In this document: positions 1 through 6,559 of the stretch, piece after piece
Position numbering within the stretch: the stretch's first letter is position 1
Layout of the letters: each line of letters opens with the position of its first letter
Assembly: GCA_029959615.1 (NCBI GenBank)
Contig: JASCOD010000012.1
Coordinates: 62,001-126,000 of the forward strand
Length of the DNA: 64,000 nucleotides
From: Flavobacteriaceae bacterium PS02338
Lineage (GTDB): Bacteria; Bacteroidota; Bacteroidia; Sphingobacteriales; Sphingobacteriaceae
Direction: 5' to 3'
Program-made: the position numbers and the translations under genes
The notes under the pieces: generated by a model
Databases searched by the model: none
Told to the model about the DNA's origin: nothing
The model's input: only the letters and a program-made list of their open reading frames with translations

Positions 1-394
1 TAACCATTGACTTGTACATCATCTCTTCCTCAACCTTTTTAGTTGTCTTTATAAATTGAGCCTTATACTCGGTTTTGGCAATAGTCGTCAGCCATCCCAT
101 GATCTTCTTTTTGACAATTTCCTCATCCTTTTCCGAACAATTGAATGATTCGCAATACTGAAATACATTTAGTAACACATTATTAAAAATCACTTTTATC
201 AGTTCCTTGCTATTGGGATGGTTGGAACACGTTCGCTCTATTAAAAAATATAAGAATTTCTTGTATCGTCTGTGGAACTCCGTGAAGGATGCATGGGAGC
301 TTTCTACATCATCCTTCATTGACATAATCACCAGCAGATCTGCATCTGTTTCGGCGACCATAGGGAATTTTTCGACCTTTTTTACTATTTCCAT
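1..394 (-). CDS. Truncated sigma-70-like protein (5' part only)
   Basis: An open frame runs on the minus strand from an ATG at 394 to the left edge of the window, giving 131 residues without a stop. Residues of about 35-110 have the pattern of sigma-70 region 2: an FHRRYKKFLYF stretch, then VIFNNVLLNVFQ in the place of the usual QEVFLNVW motif, then WLTTIAKTEY, which matches the WLYxIARN signature of ECF sigma factors. The similarity is by eye and distant. The gene is divergent from the CBASS operon, with about 100 bp between them. It could be a divergent sigma factor of the mobile element, or a sigma-fold protein with another role. The C-terminal part, including any region 4, is outside the window. 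Confidence 0.6.
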   Translation of the reverse strand, partial: MEIVKKVEKFPMVAETDADLLVIMSMKDDVESSHASFTEFHRRYKKFLYFLIERTCSNHPNSKELIKVIFNNVLLNVFQYCESFNCSEKDEEIVKKKIMGWLTTIAKTEYKAQFIKTTKKVEEEMMYKSMV

Positions 395-424
395 ATAGTT
401 CGTTTCCACTAATATAAGAAAAGA

Positions 425-450
425 CCGTGACAAAGAAGTTTGTCACGGTT
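425..450. promoter_or_regulatory. Perfect hairpin between divergent genes
   Basis: An 11-bp perfect inverted repeat (accgtgacaaa / tttgtcacggt) with loop gaag lies at 425-435 and 440-450. Read on the minus strand it is followed by a T-rich stretch, so it could be an intrinsic terminator or attenuator ahead of the sigma-like gene. Its position in the intergenic strip of two divergent genes also fits a protein-binding operator. No clear -33/-7 promoter pair was found for the CBASS operon here. Confidence 0.5.
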
Positions 451-496
451 CCTACTTATTATTATGAAGGCCCCTAAAACAGCCTGATGATAATTT

Positions 497-1333
497 ATGA
501 TTTTAATCTACTTAGCCGCATTTATATTTCTGGGGACTTTTGTTTTTTTTGGAGCCAATTGGATTTCGGATAAAAGTATCGCTGAACCACTACATGATCT
601 AGCCTTGGCCGCATTCGGAACGTTGCTTGGAATGGGAATTAACAGTGTCATTTCATTGAGAAACAGATTGTGCGTTTGTTTTTTAGCGTCCACCATTTAC
701 AGGGGTAAACATATCCGCATTTCGGCTGCCTATATTTTCCGGATTAATATGGATGGTGAATATCTTTTGGTAAAAGGGCGCAACATTGATCAATTCCAAC
801 CTGTTGGTGGTGTCTACAAAAGGTTACCTGATTCTTCAAGGCTTTTTCAGGAGCTGGAAGTACTGGACGATAAATGTATACCAATATGTGATACTACGCG
901 TCAAGATTTGAGAGTACGTGTGAAAGGGAAATATTTGCACAGATTTTTGCAATGGTTTGATTCCAATAATGACAGGGAGATATCACATTGGAGAGAGTTC
1001 TGTGAAGAATTGATCAGAACTCATATTCTCGATAGCAATGTATTTCCACACATAAACTACAAGTTCCTGCATCGAAATCCACTTTACATTCACCACTCGG
1101 CGTTTTATGAATGCCCAGAAATATTAATTCATGAAGTATATGAGTTATTGCCAACTGAAGCCCAGGCTACCGCCCTACGGGCTCTAATTCAAAGCGAACA
1201 ACCAAACTCTAAATTTAGATGGGTTTCAGAAGATACCATCAGGAGGCTTGGTTATTTGCATGATAATACCAAACCTTTCGCAGTCGCCGAACATACCATT
1301 TCACTTTTTGATAAAGATTTTAAGATAAAATAA
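497..1333 (+). CDS. CBASS effector: two TM helices plus SMODS-associated NUDIX domain
   Basis: This 278-aa protein has two N-terminal hydrophobic helices (about residues 2-20 and 32-54). A soluble domain follows whose LLVKGRNIDQFQPVGGVYK stretch (91-109) is typical of the SMODS-associated NUDIX family. The canonical catalytic NUDIX box (REUxEExGU) is not visible, so the domain probably binds ligand rather than hydrolysing it. Proteins of this build are known membrane effectors of CBASS: the second-messenger nucleotide is sensed by the soluble domain and the TM part damages the inner membrane. It is the first gene of the operon and its stop is one base before the CD-NTase start. The Cap16-type name is from memory. 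Effector role is an inference from family and operon. Confidence 0.8.
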   Translation: MILIYLAAFIFLGTFVFFGANWISDKSIAEPLHDLALAAFGTLLGMGINSVISLRNRLCVCFLASTIYRGKHIRISAAYIFRINMDGEYLLVKGRNIDQFQPVGGVYKRLPDSSRLFQELEVLDDKCIPICDTTRQDLRVRVKGKYLHRFLQWFDSNNDREISHWREFCEELIRTHILDSNVFPHINYKFLHRNPLYIHHSAFYECPEILIHEVYELLPTEAQATALRALIQSEQPNSKFRWVSEDTIRRLGYLHDNTKPFAVAEHTISLFDKDFKIK

Positions 1334-1334
1334 T

Positions 1335-2483
1335 ATGAACCACATGTACATACCACAGACATTTAATCAACAACTCGATGATTTACTAAATCGCATCGCA
1401 GAGAAACTGCAACTTGGAGATTCCAGACGTGCATCGGCCGAAAGAAGCTATGATGCCGTATCCGAATGGATTGAAAGTGATTTGGGTTTTTTCAAAGATA
1501 TTCCATTTAACATCTATGCCCAAGGTTCCTACCGCATAGGGACGAACGTGAAGCCCTTGAAGGGTGATGAATTTGATTTGGACATTGTGATACATATGAC
1601 AATTCCCTATGATGGATTGGATCCTGTAGAAGTTTTAAACCAATTGGAGAGAAGGCTGAGAGAACATGGGCAGTATAGCACAATGATAGAAAGGAAGAAT
1701 AGGTGTATCAGATTGGTTTATGCAAATTTGTTTCACATTGACATTCTTCCAGCGTTTCAGGAATCTGCACTTGATGCTAACAGAATTGTTGTGCCAGATA
1801 GGCTGCTAAAAGATTGGACGCCTAGTAACCCAAAAGGGTATTCAGATTGGTTTAAATCAAAATATATAAAGGAAGAATTGATGTTACTGGAAAAGGCCTT
1901 GAACGCAGAAGACCTTCCAAATCAAATTCCCTATCATTTGATGCAGCCTTTGCAACGTGCAGTACAATTGATCAAGCGTTATAGGGACATCTATTTCAAA
2001 GATAATCCCGATATCGCAACATCAAGTATTATATTGACAACTATAGCCGGAATGTTCTATAACGGAGCAAAGTCTGAATTTGGCGCTATTAGGGAAATTA
2101 TCAACACTGCCCATCAAAGTATAAAAGCGTCAGACGGTAGGGTTTTGCATATAGTGAATCCGGCAAATACAGCAGAGGTCTTTTCCGATAAATGGGTAAA
2201 TGAACCGTATCTATATAAAAGTTTCGTCCAATTTATTGCCGCCTTTAAAGAACAGTTGGATAAAATAGAAGGAGCGAGAGGGATACATAACATTATTGGG
2301 ATTATGAAGGATATGTTCGGTGAGAGCACTAGTGCAACATCTCTTGTTGAGCAATCAGATTACATTGAGAAAGCTAGGAATAGTGGTCAATTAGGCGTTT
2401 CAAGACAAAGCGGCTTGTTGACGGGCATATTGCCCACATCTACCCCTGTTGTGAAAAATAATTTTTACGGGAGTAAATCATAG
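1335..2483 (+). CDS. CBASS CD-NTase (cGAS/DncV-like nucleotidyltransferase)
   Basis: The 382-aa protein makes a cyclic di- or trinucleotide alarm signal on phage infection. The polymerase-beta-type core is clear: GS at residues 64-65, the metal-binding pair in DEFDLDIV (D81, D83), and a third acidic residue in HIDILPA (D136). The C-terminal half (about 195-310) fits the OAS1-like helical domain. The clade and product cannot be read from sequence alone. The start ATG lies one base past the effector stop, and an alternative Met is at residue 4. The last residues are NNFYGSKS. The C-terminus is the likely site of E2-mediated conjugation, because type II CBASS enzymes are joined to targets through their C-terminal end. 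Confidence 0.9.
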   Translation: MNHMYIPQTFNQQLDDLLNRIAEKLQLGDSRRASAERSYDAVSEWIESDLGFFKDIPFNIYAQGSYRIGTNVKPLKGDEFDLDIVIHMTIPYDGLDPVEVLNQLERRLREHGQYSTMIERKNRCIRLVYANLFHIDILPAFQESALDANRIVVPDRLLKDWTPSNPKGYSDWFKSKYIKEELMLLEKALNAEDLPNQIPYHLMQPLQRAVQLIKRYRDIYFKDNPDIATSSIILTTIAGMFYNGAKSEFGAIREIINTAHQSIKASDGRVLHIVNPANTAEVFSDKWVNEPYLYKSFVQFIAAFKEQLDKIEGARGIHNIIGIMKDMFGESTSATSLVEQSDYIEKARNSGQLGVSRQSGLLTGILPTSTPVVKNNFYGSKS

Positions 2484-2487
2484 TTCG

Positions 2488-2880
2488 ATGAAAAAAATGA
2501 CGCCGATGCAGCAATATCTGGATTTTAAAAAAAATCTTCCCGATTGGGATGCGCGAGCTCAGCCCAACGGTTTCACCGCTAAAGCAATCATTCAACCTAC
2601 GCCGTTGAGTGATTGCTATACTGTAAGAATTAGGTACACACAAGATTGCACACCCATTATAACTGTTCTCAATAATCAATTGAAACCCAGGGAACCGAAT
2701 GGCAAAATCAAACATACATACGGGGATGGCTCACTATGTCTGTATTATCCTAGGGCAAGAGAATGGACACCTAAAGATTTAATCTCCCAGACTATTGTGC
2801 CTTGGATTTCAGTATGGTTATATTACTACGAAATTTGGTTTGCCACGGGGTTTTGGCTCGGTGGCGGAATTGAACATTAA
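2488..2880 (+). CDS. CBASS E2-like conjugating enzyme (E2-only, type II short)
   Basis: A 130-aa protein that matches the prokaryotic E2 family of short type II CBASS. The proposed catalytic cysteine is Cys84 in DGSLCLYYP, followed by the family's TIVPW (102-106) and WLYYYEIWFATGFWLGGG (110-127) motifs. Enzymes of this kind form a thioester with the C-terminus of the CD-NTase and join it to a target, which raises signal output. No E1/ThiF domain and no JAB protease gene is present in the operon, so this is the E2-only arrangement. It starts 4 bases after the CD-NTase stop, which suggests translational coupling. The family call is confident. Action on this CD-NTase is inferred. Confidence 0.85.
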   Translation: MKKMTPMQQYLDFKKNLPDWDARAQPNGFTAKAIIQPTPLSDCYTVRIRYTQDCTPIITVLNNQLKPREPNGKIKHTYGDGSLCLYYPRAREWTPKDLISQTIVPWISVWLYYYEIWFATGFWLGGGIEH

Positions 2881-2890
2881 ATAAAAAATC

Positions 2891-3223
2891 ATGGCAATAA
2901 TTATTAAAACAAATGCGCCATCCAGTTTGCTGGATGCTATTAAAAAGGAAATTGATGAAGGAAAAATTGAAACCTGGTCTTATGATTCGGACGGAGACTT
3001 CACCCATACACCAGAACAGTGGAAATTTAAAGCTTGGCTGCGCCCCAAAATATACAATGGTGAGCTAAGGTTTGGCATATTGAAAAATAACAAGGTTGAT
3101 TTGAGCACTGTTGTATATGGTGTTTATCATGGTAGGTTTATAGAGATGTTATTAAATCATTTCGACCAAAAATTTTCTACCGCTCTAGCAACAGCGCAAA
3201 AAACGGAACCAGATAGTTTTTAG
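2891..3223 (+). CDS. Unknown 110-aa protein, fourth gene of the CBASS operon
   Basis: A small soluble protein with no signal peptide or TM segment, starting 10 bases after the E2 gene and ending the operon. It has an N-terminal amphipathic stretch (SSLLDAIKKEIDEGKIETW). A central region rich in aromatic residues follows (about 29-60, WSYDSDGDFTHTPEQW then WLRPKIYNGELRFGI), and then a C-terminal helix. I do not recognise the family with certainty. The alternation of hydrophobic and polar residues suggests a compact alpha/beta fold. Its place in the transcription unit makes an accessory or regulatory role in the CBASS system likely, for example as a substrate, inhibitor or second effector. That role is inference. 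Confidence 0.7.
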   Translation: MAIIIKTNAPSSLLDAIKKEIDEGKIETWSYDSDGDFTHTPEQWKFKAWLRPKIYNGELRFGILKNNKVDLSTVVYGVYHGRFIEMLLNHFDQKFSTALATAQKTEPDSF

Positions 3224-3306
3224 TGTATCTTAATTAGGTTTTTGTGGTGTTGGATTACTATAGATTTTATCTACCAAAAGCCGCTTTTTTATAGATAAAT
3301 AATTAC

Positions 3307-3357
3307 TGATAGACACTTTGTTTTTAATTTTAATTTCACTAAATTATCTGTCTATCA
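3307..3357. promoter_or_regulatory. Inverted repeat upstream of recombinase cassette
   Basis: The 163-bp gap between the CBASS operon and the recombination genes holds a perfect 9-bp inverted repeat, TGATAGACA at 3307-3315 and TGTCTATCA at 3349-3357, with 33 bp between arms. The surrounding DNA is very AT-rich. It may be an operator for the recombinase genes, a recombinase or accessory-factor binding site, or part of a terminator-promoter region. No strong U-tract terminator was seen after the CBASS operon. Confidence 0.4.
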
Positions 3358-3387
3358 ATTAATTGGTTTTGATAAAATAAGGGGCTT

Positions 3388-3777
3388 ATGAACGCGATTG
3401 CTTATGTTAGAAACGCTTCCTCCGCAAGTGGGGAAAGTATAAAATCTTTCAATAATCAACAGGAAAACTCGATTAAAAACTATTGCATTGACACCCATAT
3501 CAACCTATGTGAGGTATTCAATGATTGTGGTGCGGGCGGAGTTGATTTTGAAAGGCAGGGTTGGCGGCAGATGGAGAAGTATCTTGATGGCATGGACGGT
3601 TTTATAGAATTACTTTTAGTGTCCGACTACGATAGGATCAGTAGGGATTATCTATCATTGAACATTAAAATTAAGTATCTAAAGGAAAAATACGGACTTA
3701 CCGTCATTGCCCTATCCGACAACCGTTTCAATGAAAATGACGAAATCAGAAAGATGTTAATTGGCGATTGTGGTTAG
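3388..3777 (+). CDS. Short serine recombinase, catalytic domain only
   Basis: A 129-aa protein with resolvase/invertase features: N-terminal AIAYVRNASS (the YxRxS region with the nucleophile serine), FNNQQ, and the active-site LLVSDYDRISRDY motif at about residues 78-90. The usual DNA-binding part (helix-turn-helix, or recombinase plus zinc-ribbon domains) is missing, since the frame stops at 3777. Several usual family residues after the first Arg are altered. It could be a stand-alone partner or directionality protein for the large integrase, or a decayed copy. Next comes a 75-bp gap and then a 54-aa gene and the integrase, so the three are likely one transcription unit. Confidence 0.6.
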   Translation: MNAIAYVRNASSASGESIKSFNNQQENSIKNYCIDTHINLCEVFNDCGAGGVDFERQGWRQMEKYLDGMDGFIELLLVSDYDRISRDYLSLNIKIKYLKEKYGLTVIALSDNRFNENDEIRKMLIGDCG

Positions 3778-3852
3778 CCCGTTGGTCTATACCTCCGTGG
3801 TTCAACAGCAGCCAGAACAATAAACCATTATTGCTCCCAAAAGGAGCAATTT

Positions 3853-4017
3853 ATGAAATCAAGGTTATTGGAGAAAAGAAACGTAACGCCACAACAGGCA
3901 ATCAAACTGCTTGAAAAAAACGGCATCAAGGTAGATGAACAACAAGCAAGGGTAATCCTTGACTTCCTGTACATCTTGGCCAAATCAACACTAAAAAGAT
4001 ATTTTGAGGAAAAATAA
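3853..4017 (+). CDS. 54-aa helper-like protein of the recombinase cassette
   Basis: A short frame from ATG 3853 to TAA 4017, two bases before the integrase start. It encodes a basic, wholly helical 54-aa protein (starts MKSRLLEKRNVTPQQAIK, then KNGIKVDEQQARVILDFL, ends KRYFEEK). An AGGAG sequence 8 bases upstream supports translation. From memory, similar tiny proteins often precede recombinases in Bacteroidota elements. The role is unknown. A recombination directionality factor or a small regulator would fit the size, charge and position. Confidence 0.6.
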   Translation: MKSRLLEKRNVTPQQAIKLLEKNGIKVDEQQARVILDFLYILAKSTLKRYFEEK

Positions 4018-4019
4018 AG

Positions 4020-5588
4020 ATGATGACAGCGGCATATTTATATGTCCGTGTGAGTACGGACGAACAGAAGAGAAAGGGCTATTCCTTGCCTGAGCAGGAA
4101 GATAGACTGTTAAGACATTGCGAACAGAACAATATCGAAGTAAAGGGAATTTTTAGGGAGGACTATTCCGCCAAGAACTTCAAGCGTCCAGAATGGACAA
4201 AACTGCTCGAGACGGTAAGGAAAAGAAAGAACAAAACACCGATAAATATCCTATTTATCAAATGGGACAGGTTCAGCAGGAATATCGAATACGCCTATCA
4301 GATGATAGGTGTCCTAAGGGGCATCAATGTTCAAGCAATGGCAATCGACCAGCCGATTGATTTTAGCATCCCCGAAAGCACGGTGATGCTGGCAGTTTAT
4401 CTCTCCATTCCCGAAGCGGAAAATGGCAGAAGGGCGCTCAATACATCAAGCGGCATGAGAAGGGCGAGAAAAGAGGGGCGCTGGATGGGGGCGGCACCAA
4501 AAGGCTATCAAAACCTAGTTCGTCCCGATGGAAAAAAATATATCTCACCAAAATACCCCGATGCGGATATTATGGTGTGGGCATTTGAAGAGCTTGCAAG
4601 GGGAATACTCGCAATCGAGCAGGTAAGAAAACAGGCAAACCTAAAAGGCTTGAAATGCGAAAGGAACAATTTTTGGAAGATTGTGCGCAACCCGGTTTAT
4701 TGCGGAATTGTGGTCGTTCCACCGAACGAGGAAGAAGAAATGTTATTCGTAAAGGCACAGCACGAAGCGTTGATAAGCGAAAAGCTGTTCTATGAAGTTC
4801 AAGATGTACTGAATGGCAACAAAAGACCCATTTCTACAAAGGCCGTTTCTTCCGACCAATTTCCATTGAGGGGATTTTTATCGTGCCCTAAATGCCACAG
4901 GATGCTTACGGGAAGTGCATCAAAGGGAAGAAACGAAAGATATTACTATTACCATTGTTCCAATAGCAAATGCGGTAGCAGGTTCAGGGCTGAAAAAGTC
5001 AATAGATATTTTGAAGACCATTTAACAGAGTATAACCTTGACCCGAGGGCAGGTGAACTGTTCAAAATGGTAGTCCTGGATTTGTACGCAAGTTCAAAAC
5101 ACGCCGAATTGGACGACCGAAAATCCATAAGCATCCAAATTGAATTGCAGGAATCGATGTTGTCCAGTGCCAGAAAAAAACTGATGAACGATGAGATTGA
5201 TAGTGACGATTTCAAGGCGATCAAAGCTGAGTGCAATCAAAAACTAAGACAATTGGAAGCAGAGCTGGACGAAATGCCAACTAAAACGGAAAGTTTAAGG
5301 ACTATCGAAAATCTCTTGGACATCGTAATCGAGAAATATGCTGACATCTATGGGCATTATAAGGAAAACGACGTTTCCGAGCAGAGAAGGGTGATTGGTT
5401 CGATGTATCCCGAAAATCTGTGTTTTGACGGAACCAGACATCGAACCGCTTACTTCAACGAACCACTCGACTTTATCTTGTTGGTTAACAAGGAATTACA
5501 GGGCATAAAAAAAGGGGAAAGCTTCTGTTTAAAGAAGCTTTCCCCTAGGGTAGCCCGTAGGGGAATCGAACCCCTGTTTCCAGAATGA
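4020..5588 (+). CDS. Large serine recombinase (integrase of the element)
   Basis: A 522-aa site-specific recombinase. The resolvase catalytic domain is N-terminal (AYLYVRVSTDEQ, nucleophile Ser in RVST; DRFSRNIEYAY in the active-site loop). A recombinase domain follows (about 155-270), then a zinc-ribbon with CPKCHR and CSNSKCGS cysteines (about 288-320), then a C-terminal coiled-coil region (370-430) as in large serine integrases. The last residues, SPRVARRGIEPLFPE, are read from the tRNA-Glu terminator and the tRNA itself, so the C-terminal end depends on the inserted state. This marks the gene as the integrase that placed the element in tRNA-Glu. Confidence 0.88.
   Translation: MMTAAYLYVRVSTDEQKRKGYSLPEQEDRLLRHCEQNNIEVKGIFREDYSAKNFKRPEWTKLLETVRKRKNKTPINILFIKWDRFSRNIEYAYQMIGVLRGINVQAMAIDQPIDFSIPESTVMLAVYLSIPEAENGRRALNTSSGMRRARKEGRWMGAAPKGYQNLVRPDGKKYISPKYPDADIMVWAFEELARGILAIEQVRKQANLKGLKCERNNFWKIVRNPVYCGIVVVPPNEEEEMLFVKAQHEALISEKLFYEVQDVLNGNKRPISTKAVSSDQFPLRGFLSCPKCHRMLTGSASKGRNERYYYYHCSNSKCGSRFRAEKVNRYFEDHLTEYNLDPRAGELFKMVVLDLYASSKHAELDDRKSISIQIELQESMLSSARKKLMNDEIDSDDFKAIKAECNQKLRQLEAELDEMPTKTESLRTIENLLDIVIEKYADIYGHYKENDVSEQRRVIGSMYPENLCFDGTRHRTAYFNEPLDFILLVNKELQGIKKGESFCLKKLSPRVARRGIEPLFPE
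5514..5545 (-). terminator. Terminator of tRNA-Glu
   Basis: A perfect 12-bp stem (ggggaaagcttc / gaagctttcccc) with an 8-nt loop lies just past the tRNA 3' end. On the minus strand it is followed by seven T residues. It lies inside the end of the integrase reading frame on the other strand. Confidence 0.85.
5551..5588. other. Probable attachment site in tRNA-Glu 3' end
   Basis: The integrase frame ends inside the T-arm and acceptor part of tRNA-Glu while the tRNA promoter and 5' half lie on the chromosomal side. This is the layout of an element that integrates in a tRNA 3' end and restores it. The exact crossover cannot be set without the second att copy, which I do not see in the window. 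Confidence 0.5.
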
Positions 5589-5622
5589 AAATCTGGCGTC
5601 CTCACCCCTAGACGAACGGGCC
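5551..5622 (-). tRNA. tRNA-Glu (anticodon TTC)
   Basis: On the minus strand this 72-nt sequence folds as a tRNA. The acceptor stem GGCCCGT pairs with ACGGGCT, with a G-U first pair. The anticodon stem CCAGA/TCTGG encloses loop TTTTCAT, giving anticodon TTC, and the T-arm contains GGTTCGATTCC. The CCA end is not encoded. It has its own promoter upstream and terminator downstream. Confidence 0.95.
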
Positions 5623-5650
5623 AAATTCTGTAATTTGACCGAATGGTCTG

Positions 5651-5681
5651 CAAAAGTAGGAGTTTATGTTTAGTTTGTCAA
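5651..5681 (-). promoter_or_regulatory. Promoter of tRNA-Glu
   Basis: On the minus strand, TACTTTTG (the Bacteroidota -7 box TAnnTTTG) lies at 5658-5651 and TTG at 5681-5679, with 20 nt between. The -7 box is about 30 nt upstream of the tRNA 5' end. Confidence 0.6.
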
Positions 5682-5794
5682 TAGCAATTTTTATTTTATA
5701 AGGAATGCTAGGTAGAGGTAAATTCCTACGATTTGGTAATCATGGTGTTAAGGAGATCAAAAGCATGCAAAAGGTAGGTCAGGTGTTCAGACGA

Positions 5795-6559
5795 CTAGGG
5801 TGAAAAGACTTGTAGCTGATCCAATATCTTAGGTTTTTTTCTTCTAGATACCTCAAAAGTATGATCGTTTGTTAAGGTGATGAGGCAACTACGCCCTTTA
5901 CTGTAGGAAGTAATGTGTATGGTATTTAACAGCTGGCTTTTGTTAATCCTAATGAAAGTGCCTGCATCTTCTAGTGAGGTGGCCAGTTCGCTAAGGTTCT
6001 TGGCGATGGTGTAAGCACTACCGTCTACAAGGTGTACGGTACAATATCTGGCAGCTGCCGAAACGTAGAGTACAAGTTGAGGATCAATTAGGTTTACCTT
6101 TCCTAAGTGATGTACCATAATTTTTTTGAAATTGTTATGGGTACTGTTGGCTAGTAATTGTTTGATTTGCTCACTGATGTTTCTTTGCTCTTCAATTCGA
6201 TTGACTGCCTTCATAATGGCCGTGTCTAATTCTTGTAAGCTTACGGGTTTGAGTAGGTAGTCTAATGCATTCACTTTAATCGCATTGATGGCGTACTGAT
6301 CGTAACTGGTTACAAAGATGACTTGAAAAGAAATGGTCTCGAACTTGTTAAGTAATGAAAAACCATCGCCCTTCGGCATGTTGATATCCAGAAAAATGAG
6401 ATCAGGATTATGGGTAACTATTTGTTCGTAGGCTGTGGCAATATCTCTAGCCTGCGCCACCACGGTCAAATTTACATAAGGTTGTAACAATAAAGACAGC
6501 ACTTCTAAGCTATCTTCTTCGTCATCAATTAACAGTACGGAGATATTTCTACTTACCAT
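5795..6559 (-). CDS. LytTR-family response regulator
   Basis: A 254-aa cytoplasmic regulator. The receiver domain (1-120) has the acidic pair D12-D13, phospho-acceptor D58 in DLIFLDINMP, and the conserved Lys in YLLKPVS. The C-terminal part (about 145-250) is a LytTR DNA-binding domain (AAARYCTVHLVDG, then FIRINKSQLLN). It overlaps the 3' end of the sensor kinase gene by 11 bp, so the two form a co-translated pair. Targets are not known. The nearest divergent gene is the T9SS cargo protein at 9549. Confidence 0.9.
   Translation of the reverse strand: MVSRNISVLLIDDEEDSLEVLSLLLQPYVNLTVVAQARDIATAYEQIVTHNPDLIFLDINMPKGDGFSLLNKFETISFQVIFVTSYDQYAINAIKVNALDYLLKPVSLQELDTAIMKAVNRIEEQRNISEQIKQLLANSTHNNFKKIMVHHLGKVNLIDPQLVLYVSAAARYCTVHLVDGSAYTIAKNLSELATSLEDAGTFIRINKSQLLNTIHITSYSKGRSCLITLTNDHTFEVSRRKKPKILDQLQVFSP

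Noticed and set aside
207..398. 63-aa plus-strand frame at the left edge
   Set aside because: It lies opposite the better sigma-like minus-strand frame and has no family traits.
497..3223. Full E1-E2-JAB (long type II) CBASS
   Set aside because: No ThiF or JAB motif is found in any operon frame. Only the E2-like protein is present.
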